15,177 nt of DNA from an uncultured Collinsella sp. GTDB taxonomy: Bacteria > Actinomycetota > Coriobacteriia > Coriobacteriales > Coriobacteriaceae. Every line of letters begins with the position of its first letter. The stretch's first letter is position 1. Shown here piece by piece: positions 1 to 6,400 of the stretch. The translations under genes and the position numbers were made by a program. Where the stretch lies: the NCBI GenBank assembly GCA_900754275.1, contig CAAECF010000116.1, positions 1 through 15,177 of the forward strand. The letters are read 5' to 3'. The notes below the pieces were generated by a model that was given only the letters and a program-made list of their open reading frames with translations, was not told where the DNA came from and ran no database searches.

Positions 1-69
1 GAAAGGCCTGGCGTTAGCATGTCGCGATTCAATCTCGAAAACAGCATTGCCCAGTTGACAAAACTATAG
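1..69 (+). CDS. Possible C-terminal end of an upstream gene (partial)
   Basis: Frame 1 is open from the window edge to a TAG at 67-69 and encodes 22 residues ending in NSIAQLTKL, a plausible amphipathic helical tail. A second frame is also open until 57, so the open frame alone proves little. The product cannot be identified. The call rests on the open frame and on the non-coding character of the sequence that follows (70-286). Confidence 0.22.
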   Translation, partial: ERPGVSMSRFNLENSIAQLTKL

Positions 70-191
70 GAACACCCCCCTGTACGTGTGGCGCCAGGGC
101 CATGCGCTCGAAAGCGTTGCCCAAACGCATGGTTCATCCGCACAAAGCCCATGGTCGCTATGGGCAAACATCGGTGCGCCTGCACATGGCT

Positions 192-220
192 TTGAGTCTG
201 TTTTCGAGCGAAAGTATGGC
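192..220 (+). promoter_or_regulatory. Candidate promoter with embedded dyad ahead of the redox operon
   Basis: TTGAGT (192-197) and TATGGC (215-220) are 17 bp apart, which is sigma-70-like spacing with a weak -10. The spacer holds an inverted repeat, TTTCG-AG-CGAAA (202-213), a possible operator. The predicted leader would be about 60 nt, ending in a strong Shine-Dalgarno AAGGAGG before the ATG at 287. The rest of 70-286 shows only a short hairpin (GCCCAT 147-152 with ATGGGC 160-165) and no credible gene. A TTGACA at 55-60 has no -10 at suitable spacing. Confidence 0.28.
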
Positions 221-286
221 TGTCGATACGCATGCAATTCGCATGAAGTCCGGGTTCGTCCAAGAGCCCTATAAAGGAGGATTCGC

Positions 287-1792
287 ATGAAACAGTTAGA
301 GACCGACGTCGTTGTCGTTGCCGCGGGTCTGAGTGGCCTTGCCGCAGCGGTCGCTGCAGCCGAGGCAGGCGCTCGCGTCATTGCCCTAGAGAAGGCCCCC
401 ATTACCGGTGGCGCCGCCAACATGGGCATGGGGCCTGCCGCCGCTGGCTCTCCGCTTCAGAAGGCCTCGATGATCGAGATCACGCCTGGCGAGCTCTTCC
501 GTCGCCATATGTTCTACACCCATTACCAGGTCGATGCTCGCCTGGTACGCGACTACTACTTTAAGTCGGGCGATACCATCGCATGGCTGCAGGATATGGG
601 CGTGGTGTTTAACTCCGTGCGTCCGGCGTTCCGCGCCCGCGAGCGCACGCGTGCCTATTCCGACGGCGAGTACACCTGGCATGTCGTGCAGCCCGAGGAT
701 GGCTCGGAGCCCGGTCCTCGCGCGGCGACCACGATGACCAAGCGCATGACCGAGCGTGCCCAGGACCTGGGTGTCGAGTTTATGTTTGAGTGCCCGGGCA
801 CCGGCCTTATCAAGGGCGAGGACGGCGCCATCTGCGGCGTGACCGCCAAGGACAAGGACGGCGAGGAGTACCAAATCTCGTGCAAGTCTGCGATTGTCGC
901 TACGGGCGGTTTTGGCCACAACGCCAAGCTCATCAAGGAGAAGCTCGACTTTGAGTGGGGTAAAGACCTGTTCTCGTTTGCCATTCCGGGCATGGACGGC
1001 GACGGCATCAACATGTGCCACGAGGTCGGCGGCGGCCACACCCCGGTGACCATGGAGCTCATGTATCAGATCCCCGACAACATGAACCACTTCTATGTCG
1101 AGGGCGCATTCCGTCAGCCGTGCTACTGGTGCAACCGCCTGGGCGAGCGCTTTATGCCGGAGGACGAGATCTTCAACACCACCTTTGTCGGCAACGCCAT
1201 CAACCATCTTCCCGGCAAGGTCGCCTATGCCATCTTTGATTCCCGTATGCTCAAGCACTGGAAGAAGGATGGTCCGGATATCGTCAGCCACGTTCATCCG
1301 CACGACCTGTACGACGGCTTTGAGGAGCAGTGGAACCGCGACCTGGAGGCCGGCTACCCGGCAATCTGCCAGGCCGATACGCTGGAGGAGCTTGCCGAGA
1401 AGGCGGGTATCGACGTGGAGGGTCTGCTCGCTAACGTCGACGAGTACAACGAGATGTGCGACAACGGCTGGGACGACATCTTTGAGAAAGAGCGCGAGTT
1501 TATGAAGCCGCTCGAGAAGGGCCCCTTCTATTGCTGCAAGCAGTACTGTGGCGCCTACGGCACCCTGGGCGGCGTGCTCATTAACCACAAGATGGAGGTC
1601 ATGACCGACGACTACGAGGTCATTCCTGGCCTGTACTGCGTTGGCACCGATGCCTGCACCATCTATGGCGACTCCTATAACTACTGCATTCCGGGTAACA
1701 CCATGGGCTTCTGCCTTAACTCGGGTCGCATCGCCGGTGAAAACGCCGCCGCAGCCCTCTTTGAGGACGCGGGCGACGAGGAGTGGTCGTAA
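287..1792 (+). CDS. FAD-dependent oxidoreductase, fumarate reductase flavoprotein (FrdA/Fcc3-like) family, cytosolic
   Basis: This 501-residue protein has an N-terminal FAD-binding Rossmann fold (residues 7-35), followed by the GGAANMGMG FAD-contact segment. It also has a capping-domain motif, RLGERFMPED (284-293), and GTLGGVLIN (425-433), which match the FAD_binding_2/succinate dehydrogenase flavoprotein family. The C-terminal segment PGNTMGFCLNSGRIAGENAA is the family's closing FAD contact. There is no signal peptide, Tat motif, heme site or FMN-attachment domain, so it should act in the cytoplasm and take electrons from partner proteins. The dinucleotide fingerprint reads AAGLSG instead of GxGxxG. 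The segment after the GERF motif contains no arginine, whereas true fumarate reductases carry the proton-donor Arg there. The substrate is therefore probably not fumarate and remains unknown. The ATG at 287 follows an excellent AAGGAGG. It is the first gene of a redox cluster whose next two genes look like its electron donors. Confidence 0.88.
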   Translation: MKQLETDVVVVAAGLSGLAAAVAAAEAGARVIALEKAPITGGAANMGMGPAAAGSPLQKASMIEITPGELFRRHMFYTHYQVDARLVRDYYFKSGDTIAWLQDMGVVFNSVRPAFRARERTRAYSDGEYTWHVVQPEDGSEPGPRAATTMTKRMTERAQDLGVEFMFECPGTGLIKGEDGAICGVTAKDKDGEEYQISCKSAIVATGGFGHNAKLIKEKLDFEWGKDLFSFAIPGMDGDGINMCHEVGGGHTPVTMELMYQIPDNMNHFYVEGAFRQPCYWCNRLGERFMPEDEIFNTTFVGNAINHLPGKVAYAIFDSRMLKHWKKDGPDIVSHVHPHDLYDGFEEQWNRDLEAGYPAICQADTLEELAEKAGIDVEGLLANVDEYNEMCDNGWDDIFEKEREFMKPLEKGPFYCCKQYCGAYGTLGGVLINHKMEVMTDDYEVIPGLYCVGTDACTIYGDSYNYCIPGNTMGFCLNSGRIAGENAAAALFEDAGDEEWS

Positions 1793-1860
1793 CACCGCAG
1801 CTATTCGCGCCTGCAGACGCCCACGCGTTGGGTGCGGGCGGGGATTTGCCCTACAAGCGA

Positions 1861-1896
1861 GGCGCTCGGGATCGCTTTGGTCCCGGGCGCCTTTCT
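1861..1896 (+). terminator. Terminator-like hairpin between redox genes 1 and 2
   Basis: GGCGCTCGGGA (1861-1871) pairs with TCCCGGGCGCC (1881-1891) over 11 bp with one G-T wobble and a 9-nt loop, followed by TTTCT. The T-run is short, so it may be a leaky terminator, attenuator or processing site that lowers expression of the downstream genes relative to the FAD protein. Confidence 0.45.
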
Positions 1897-1925
1897 GGAC
1901 AAGAGCGACGTTTTGAGGGGAACGA

Positions 1926-4058
1926 ATGAAGCTAACGATTAATGGAGCCGAGGTCGAGGCACGCGAAGGGCAAAATGTCCTGGAAGCCGCGCTCGATGCC
2001 GGTGTCTATATTCCGCATCTGTGTAAACATCCCGATCTTGAGGCCGTCGGCGGATGCCGTCTGTGCATGGTCGAGATCGAAGGCCAAGATGAGCCGGTGT
2101 GTGCCTGCAAGACGCAGGTTGCCGAGGGAATGGTCGTCAACACGACAGGCGAGCAGGCCGAGCGCGTGCGCAAGCTGGCAATGGAGCTTATCTTGGCCAC
2201 GCATCCCGCCGATTGCACCGGCTGCCCCAAGTACGGCAAGTGCGAGCTGCAGTCTATGTATCAGTACCTGGGGGTTTCGCCTGCGCGCTGGCGCACCAAG
2301 AGCCGTCCGGTCGCCACGGACGAATCGAACCCGCTGATCACCCATATGTTCACCCGCTGCATTCGGTGCGGTCGCTGCGTGCGCGCGTGCCGCGAGCTGC
2401 GCGGCGCCGGCGTCTTGGACTACCAGCGCACCGAGGACGGCATTCGCATTGGTACGGACGGCAGCGTGAGCCTGCAAGAGGCCGGATGCCGTTTTTGCGG
2501 TGCCTGTATCGAAGTGTGTCCCACGGGCTCGATCGTCGACACGCTCAATATGTTCGATGAGAACAAGTCCTATGCCGACAACGTGGTCCCCTGTCGCTCG
2601 GGCTGTCCCGCCCACGTGGATATCCCACGCTACCTGCGTCACATCCGCAACGGCGAGTACACCCGAGCCGCCGCGGTGGTGCGCGAGAAGGTTCCGTTCC
2701 CCGAGAGCCTGGGCGACATTTGCGTCCATAGCTGTCAGGATGCCTGCAAGCGCAACGAGCTCAACGGCACGCCGGTTTCGGTTTGCCGTCTTAAGCGCGC
2801 CGCGGCCGTGCGCGATACGGGCGACTGGAAGGCCAACGTGCGCCATGAGCCGCTGAGCGGCAAGAGCGTCGCCGTTGTGGGTGCCGGTCCCGCCGGCTTG
2901 ACCGCCGCACTCTATTGCGCCGAGAAGGGCCACAAGGTCGTGGTGTTCGAGGCCAACGAGAAGGTCGGCGGCCAGATGCGCTACGGCATTCCGGCGTATC
3001 GCCTGCCCGATGCCACGGTCGATGCCGAGGTTGCGACGATTTTAGAGATCGCCCAGGGTGATGACGCCGAGCCGCGCATTGAGCTGCGCTGTGGCGAGCG
3101 AATCGCCGAGCCCCAGGCGCTTTTGGAGCAGGGCTTCGATGCCGTGCTGGTTGCGGTGGGCACGCATGACGGAACGGTGCTTCCCATGCCCGGCCACGAC
3201 CTCGAAGGCGTGCTGCGTAACACCGATTATCTGAAGGCCGCCCGTATGGGCAGCGCCCCGGACCTGACGGGCAAGCGCGTCGTGGTGCTTGGCGGCGGCA
3301 ACGTGGCGTACGACTGCGCCCGCACTGCCGTGCGTCTGGGTGCCGCCTCGGTCGATGTCGCCTGCCTTGAGGCCCAAGACGCGATGACCTCGACGCCCGA
3401 GGAGCGTGCCGAGGCCGCCGAGGAAGGCGTGGTCCTGCACGATGCCTATGCCTTTACCAGCATTAACGAGACCGAGGAAGGTTCGGGCAAGGTCGGTTCC
3501 ATGACGATCCACAAGATCGAGCGGTTCTACTTTGACGAGAACCACCGCGCCGTCACCGAACTGCTCGACGGCGGCGAGAAGACCATCGATGCCGACTGCG
3601 TGATCTTTGCCGTGGGTCAAAAGCCCGAGGGCACGGCCCAGATGGGCCTTGAGCTTACGCACGGCCCGTATATCGTGGCCGATACCGAAGGCAAGACGAG
3701 CGTTGAAGGCATCTGGTCGGCGGGCGACTGCGTGACGGGTACCAAATCGGTGATCGCGGCAATCGCTGCAGGTCGCACGTGCGCCTCGGCCATCGACCGC
3801 GCTTTGGGTGGCGATGGCAACATCGACGAGGAGCTGACCGAGCATGATGCTCCCGAGCAGTGGATTGGGCGTGTCCCCGAGGGCTTCTACGACGATGCCG
3901 TGCAGCCCGAGTTTGTCGATGCCCAGACGCGTAAGGATAACTTCGATACGTTTGAGTGCCCCTATACCGACCATGAGGCTACGTGCGAGGCGAGCCGCTG
4001 CTTGCAGTGCGATTTGCGCCTAACGATCAGTACGCCGCGCCTGTGGAACGAATACTAG
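1926..4058 (+). CDS. NuoG/HydA-type Fe-S head fused to GltD/NfnB-like FAD-NAD(P)H oxidoreductase
   Basis: This is a 710-residue electron-transfer protein. Residues 1-75 form a 2Fe-2S ferredoxin domain (Cys33, 44, 47, 61 with the NuoG spacing x10-x2-x13). A His-ligated 4Fe-4S motif follows (His93, Cys97, 100, 106). Two 4Fe-4S motifs come next (Cys145/148/151/155 and Cys188/191/194/198). From about 220 it becomes GltD-like: Cys pairs in CRSGCP and CVHSCQDACKRN (two more cluster sites), FAD fingerprint GAGPAG (319-324), NAD(P)H fingerprint GGGNVA (456-461), and the closing FAD motif WSAGDCVTGTKS. A final CLQCD lies near the C-terminus. The likely role is to oxidise NAD(P)H at FAD and pass electrons through several clusters to neighbouring proteins, as in glutamate synthase small subunit and Nfn-type proteins. 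There is no molybdopterin domain, so it is not a formate dehydrogenase or NuoG proper. GAGGGG precedes the ATG at 1926. The next gene starts 17 nt after its stop, indicating co-transcription. Confidence 0.9.
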   Translation: MKLTINGAEVEAREGQNVLEAALDAGVYIPHLCKHPDLEAVGGCRLCMVEIEGQDEPVCACKTQVAEGMVVNTTGEQAERVRKLAMELILATHPADCTGCPKYGKCELQSMYQYLGVSPARWRTKSRPVATDESNPLITHMFTRCIRCGRCVRACRELRGAGVLDYQRTEDGIRIGTDGSVSLQEAGCRFCGACIEVCPTGSIVDTLNMFDENKSYADNVVPCRSGCPAHVDIPRYLRHIRNGEYTRAAAVVREKVPFPESLGDICVHSCQDACKRNELNGTPVSVCRLKRAAAVRDTGDWKANVRHEPLSGKSVAVVGAGPAGLTAALYCAEKGHKVVVFEANEKVGGQMRYGIPAYRLPDATVDAEVATILEIAQGDDAEPRIELRCGERIAEPQALLEQGFDAVLVAVGTHDGTVLPMPGHDLEGVLRNTDYLKAARMGSAPDLTGKRVVVLGGGNVAYDCARTAVRLGAASVDVACLEAQDAMTSTPEERAEAAEEGVVLHDAYAFTSINETEEGSGKVGSMTIHKIERFYFDENHRAVTELLDGGEKTIDADCVIFAVGQKPEGTAQMGLELTHGPYIVADTEGKTSVEGIWSAGDCVTGTKSVIAAIAAGRTCASAIDRALGGDGNIDEELTEHDAPEQWIGRVPEGFYDDAVQPEFVDAQTRKDNFDTFECPYTDHEATCEASRCLQCDLRLTISTPRLWNEY

Positions 4059-4075
4059 GAAAGGAGCGATAACCC

Positions 4076-5152
4076 ATGACGATCATCAACTTTATGCCTG
4101 CGCATAAGCAGGCCCCCGTCGCGCTCTGGCTCCTTAAGAAGGACGTGGCGGCCGCTGCGGAAAAAATTGCAGGGGCCGGTGCCCAGGCGGTTTTGGTACC
4201 GGCAGGCGATGAGGTCTCTGCCGCGCTCGCGGATGCGTTGGGCGAGTCCTGCCGCGTGATCGAGTGCGACCCGAGCCTGGGCTTTGTCTATGCCAACGGT
4301 TCGGCCGCGGCCAAGATGCTCGACGGCGAAAAGCCTCTCCCATCTTGCTGCGAGGGCGATGGCGCCGACCGCTGCCTGAGCGGATCAGAGTTACTTGCCG
4401 CCGAAGGCAAGCGCTGGGTGTGGATTGACGGGGCCGAGGAGCCCGTTGAGGTCGACCGTGTCGTGAGTGCGGAATCCCTGGTTGCCGCGGCGGGCGCCGA
4501 CGACGCTAAAGCGGTGGGGATTGGCTATCCCAGCGGTCTGCTGCTGAGGCCCGATGACACCTCAAAGATTGAGCTATGCAGCGACTACGTGCGCGTCTAC
4601 ACCGCCAAAAACTGCATGGCAAAGGCGCTTTTGGACATTTGCACGCTCTATCGTCACGAGAGCTGCGGACGCTGTGTCTTTGGCTACGAGGGCTCGCATC
4701 AGATTGCAACGATTCTTGCCGATATCTGTCGCAAGAAGGGCAAGCCGGGTGACTTGGCGCTCCTTCGCGACCTTTGCCCCGTGATGCAGGCGCAGTGCCT
4801 GTGCGAGCAGGGTCGCGTGCTGGCGCGCACGGTGCAGTCGTTCCTCGACCTGTTCGAGGGCGAGATTATGCAGCACACCACCAAGAAGGTCTGTGCCGCC
4901 GGGGAATGCCAGGCATTCTTGACCTTCCATATCTTGGTCTCTAAATGCCAGGCCTGCAACAAGTGCGTCGATTCGGACGTTTGCGAGGAGGACGCGATTC
5001 TGGGAAGGCCGCGGTTCATCCACGTGATCGACCAAAAGGCTTGCACCCAGTGCGGTGCCTGCCTGGATATCTGCGACAATGGCGCGATCGTCACGGCTGG
5101 GGCCGTCAAGCCCAAGTGCCCGCCCAAACCCATTCCCTTTAAGCGCAAATAA
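4076..5152 (+). CDS. NuoF/HydB-like Fe-S protein lacking the FMN/NADH domain, with C-terminal 2[4Fe-4S] ferredoxin
   Basis: In this 358-residue protein, residues ~1-130 are not recognisable. Residues ~140-190 resemble the SLBB domain that precedes the N3 cluster in NuoF. Residues 195-265 match the NuoF 4Fe-4S helical domain, ending in VCAAGECQAFLTFHI like HydB/NuoF-type proteins. The C-terminus carries two ferredoxin motifs: CQACNKCVDSDVC (irregular, x5 before the last Cys) and CTQCGACLDIC. The FMN and NADH binding region of ~200 residues that normally leads NuoF is missing, so it cannot be a standard NADH dehydrogenase. The N3 signature ESCGRC continues VFG, where a third Cys is expected (Gly203). 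Cys241 and Cys243 lie where the fourth ligand belongs. A role as an Fe-S relay between the preceding NAD(P)H/FAD protein and another acceptor is inferred. AAGGAG (4061-4066) supports the ATG at 4076. Confidence 0.82.
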   Translation: MTIINFMPAHKQAPVALWLLKKDVAAAAEKIAGAGAQAVLVPAGDEVSAALADALGESCRVIECDPSLGFVYANGSAAAKMLDGEKPLPSCCEGDGADRCLSGSELLAAEGKRWVWIDGAEEPVEVDRVVSAESLVAAAGADDAKAVGIGYPSGLLLRPDDTSKIELCSDYVRVYTAKNCMAKALLDICTLYRHESCGRCVFGYEGSHQIATILADICRKKGKPGDLALLRDLCPVMQAQCLCEQGRVLARTVQSFLDLFEGEIMQHTTKKVCAAGECQAFLTFHILVSKCQACNKCVDSDVCEEDAILGRPRFIHVIDQKACTQCGACLDICDNGAIVTAGAVKPKCPPKPIPFKRK

Positions 5153-5161
5153 GAGCGCCGA

Positions 5162-5208
5162 CCCCTTCCGTTTTGTCCCTTGTAGGCATGCGGGAGGGGC
5201 CTTTGTTT
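5162..5208 (+). terminator. Candidate terminator after the NuoF-like gene
   Basis: CCCCTTCCG (5162-5170) pairs with CGGGAGGGG (5191-5199) with one G-T wobble and a 20-nt loop, followed by CCTTTGTTT. It starts about 10 nt after the stop at 5152. It suggests that the flavodoxin-type gene at 5347 is at least partly transcribed separately from the three genes before it. Confidence 0.45.
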
Positions 5209-5301
5209 ATCTGCACGAGGTATTCCGCAAATACCGAGCGGGCCTTGGTTGCCTGGACGGTGCGCATGTTTTGCGTCTGCCGTACGCTTTTTGCGAAGTA
5301 C

Positions 5302-5320
5302 ACACGGGCAGAATCCGTGT
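5302..5320 (+). promoter_or_regulatory. Inverted repeat in the leader of the FMN reductase gene
   Basis: ACACGG (5302-5307) and CCGTGT (5315-5320) form perfect 6-bp arms with a 7-nt spacer, ending about 12 nt before the GGAGAGGAG ribosome-binding site. It could be an operator or a small leader hairpin. A weaker GTATT-CCGCA-AATAC repeat lies at 5220-5234. No convincing -35/-10 pair is visible in 5209-5346. Confidence 0.25.
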
Positions 5321-5346
5321 CCAAAATGCTCTGGAGAGGAGCGACC

Positions 5347-6339
5347 ATGTCGTTTAAAGTGATGGCGATTTGTGCCGGCAGGCACGGTGGCAACGGCGAG
5401 GCTTTGGCCAAAGAGGCCCTTTGCGCGGTGCGCGAGGCTGGCGGCGAGGTCGAGCTGATCAATTTGTTCGACTACAACATCTTGCCCTGCACCGGTTGCG
5501 AGGGCTGCACCATGCAGATGGGAAAGATGGGCGCCGGCCTGCAAAAGGAATATCACGGCTGCGTTCTTAAAAACAAAGACGATGTAGATGCGATTATTCG
5601 CGAACTGCAGACCTGCCAGGGCGTGATCTTCTCGGTTCCGACCTACGACCTTACGCCCAGCTCGGTGTACACCCGCTTTGCCCAGCGCTTCTTGGCATAC
5701 GAGCTTTCGTTCTTGCTTGCCATCGGTGCCGTAAAGGAGAATCCGCATACCGTTGCCGGCCTCATCTCCGTCGGCGGCTCCATGCACGATTGGCAGTCCC
5801 TGGCACTGGAGAGCCTGCAGGCGACTATGTTTACCATGTCGATGACTGTCGTCGATCGCTATATGGCGCAGCGCGACGGCCGCCCGGGCAATGCCTTTGT
5901 GTGGGGAGACGACGTGGAGTGGGGCGGACAGATCGCCCGCGCCCACAAGATGGGCGAGAACATCGTCAAGGCCATCCGAACGCCGGTTGACGAGCGCTGC
6001 TGGCTGGGCGACCCGGATGACGGCGTGTGCCCCAACTGCCACAGCTCCCTGGTGTACCCTGGCGACAAGCATTGGGATGGTGTCGAGTTTCCGTGGGAGT
6101 GTGCGGTCTGTGGCGCAGGCGGCGATATCGTGACCGACGAGCGCACCGGGCGTCCCAAGCTCAAGATTGCCGAGAACGGTCTGATCCGCGACCGCAATGA
6201 CGACCATGCGCGCGCCGAGCACCTCAACGAGATCAACAAGACCCGCGACGAGTTCTTTGCCCACATGGACGAGGTCAAGCCGCTGATGGATAAGTACGCC
6301 AAGATGACGTTCCCCACGCTGGAGATTAAGCGCGACTAG
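5347..6339 (+). CDS. Flavodoxin-fold NAD(P)H/FMN reductase, iron-sulfur flavoprotein (Isf)-like, with zinc-ribbon tail
   Basis: This 330-residue protein begins with a flavodoxin-like beta strand and FMN phosphate loop (VMAICAGRHGGNGEAL), typical of the NADPH-dependent FMN reductase family. Cysteines C48TGC51EGC54 and C72 resemble the compact 4Fe-4S motif of Isf proteins. The loop before the last Cys is 17 residues, however, against roughly 4-7 in known Isf. The FMN-pocket segment SVPTYDLTPSS and a GGSMHDWQ turn follow. The C-terminus adds CPNC (228-231) and CAVC (252-255), a zinc-ribbon or rubredoxin-like pair, then a charged helical tail. The start at 5347 is chosen because GGAGAGGAG sits just upstream; a longer in-frame form from a TTG at 5173 would add 58 unfamiliar residues. 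The likely role is one- or two-electron transfer between Fe-S partners and a flavin or small-molecule substrate, alongside the upstream redox genes. The substrate is unknown. Confidence 0.82.
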   Translation: MSFKVMAICAGRHGGNGEALAKEALCAVREAGGEVELINLFDYNILPCTGCEGCTMQMGKMGAGLQKEYHGCVLKNKDDVDAIIRELQTCQGVIFSVPTYDLTPSSVYTRFAQRFLAYELSFLLAIGAVKENPHTVAGLISVGGSMHDWQSLALESLQATMFTMSMTVVDRYMAQRDGRPGNAFVWGDDVEWGGQIARAHKMGENIVKAIRTPVDERCWLGDPDDGVCPNCHSSLVYPGDKHWDGVEFPWECAVCGAGGDIVTDERTGRPKLKIAENGLIRDRNDDHARAEHLNEINKTRDEFFAHMDEVKPLMDKYAKMTFPTLEIKRD

Positions 6340-6347
6340 TTTTGCCC

Positions 6348-6400
6348 AAGCCCCGCCCGGCCTACTTGCGGCAGTGCAGGTCGGCGCTGGTGCGGGGCTT
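6348..6400. terminator. Long-loop inverted repeat at the convergent gene ends
   Basis: AAGCCCCGC (6348-6356) and GCGGGGCTT (6392-6400) are perfect 9-bp arms flanking the last codons of the minus-strand regulator. Only 22 bp separate the two convergent stop codons. Neither strand shows a T-run after the stem, so intrinsic termination is uncertain. It may be a stabilising 3' structure or a bidirectional transcription end. Confidence 0.28.

Noticed and set aside
55..69. TTGACA at 55-60 with TATAGG at 65 as a promoter
   Set aside because: Spacing between the hexamers is only 4 bp, and no -10 lies 16-18 bp downstream.
386..1795. Long minus-strand open frame (469 codons) opposite the FAD protein
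   Set aside because: It mirrors a well-supported gene. Its composition (Val, Ala, His, Leu-rich) is typical of antisense frames created by GC-rich codon bias, and it shows no motif. The same holds for the long antisense frames at 3042-3974, 4699-6423, 8395-10185, 11235-12167 and 13275-14729.
1926..2560. Formate dehydrogenase or [FeFe] hydrogenase based on the NuoG/HydA-like Fe-S head
   Set aside because: No molybdopterin domain and no H-cluster motifs follow the head; the protein continues directly into a GltD-like FAD/NAD(P)H module.
5173..5346. N-terminal extension of the FMN reductase from a TTG at 5173
   Set aside because: The TTG lies inside a terminator-like hairpin and has no good ribosome-binding site. 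The flavodoxin fold begins exactly at the ATG 5347, which has GGAGAGGAG upstream.
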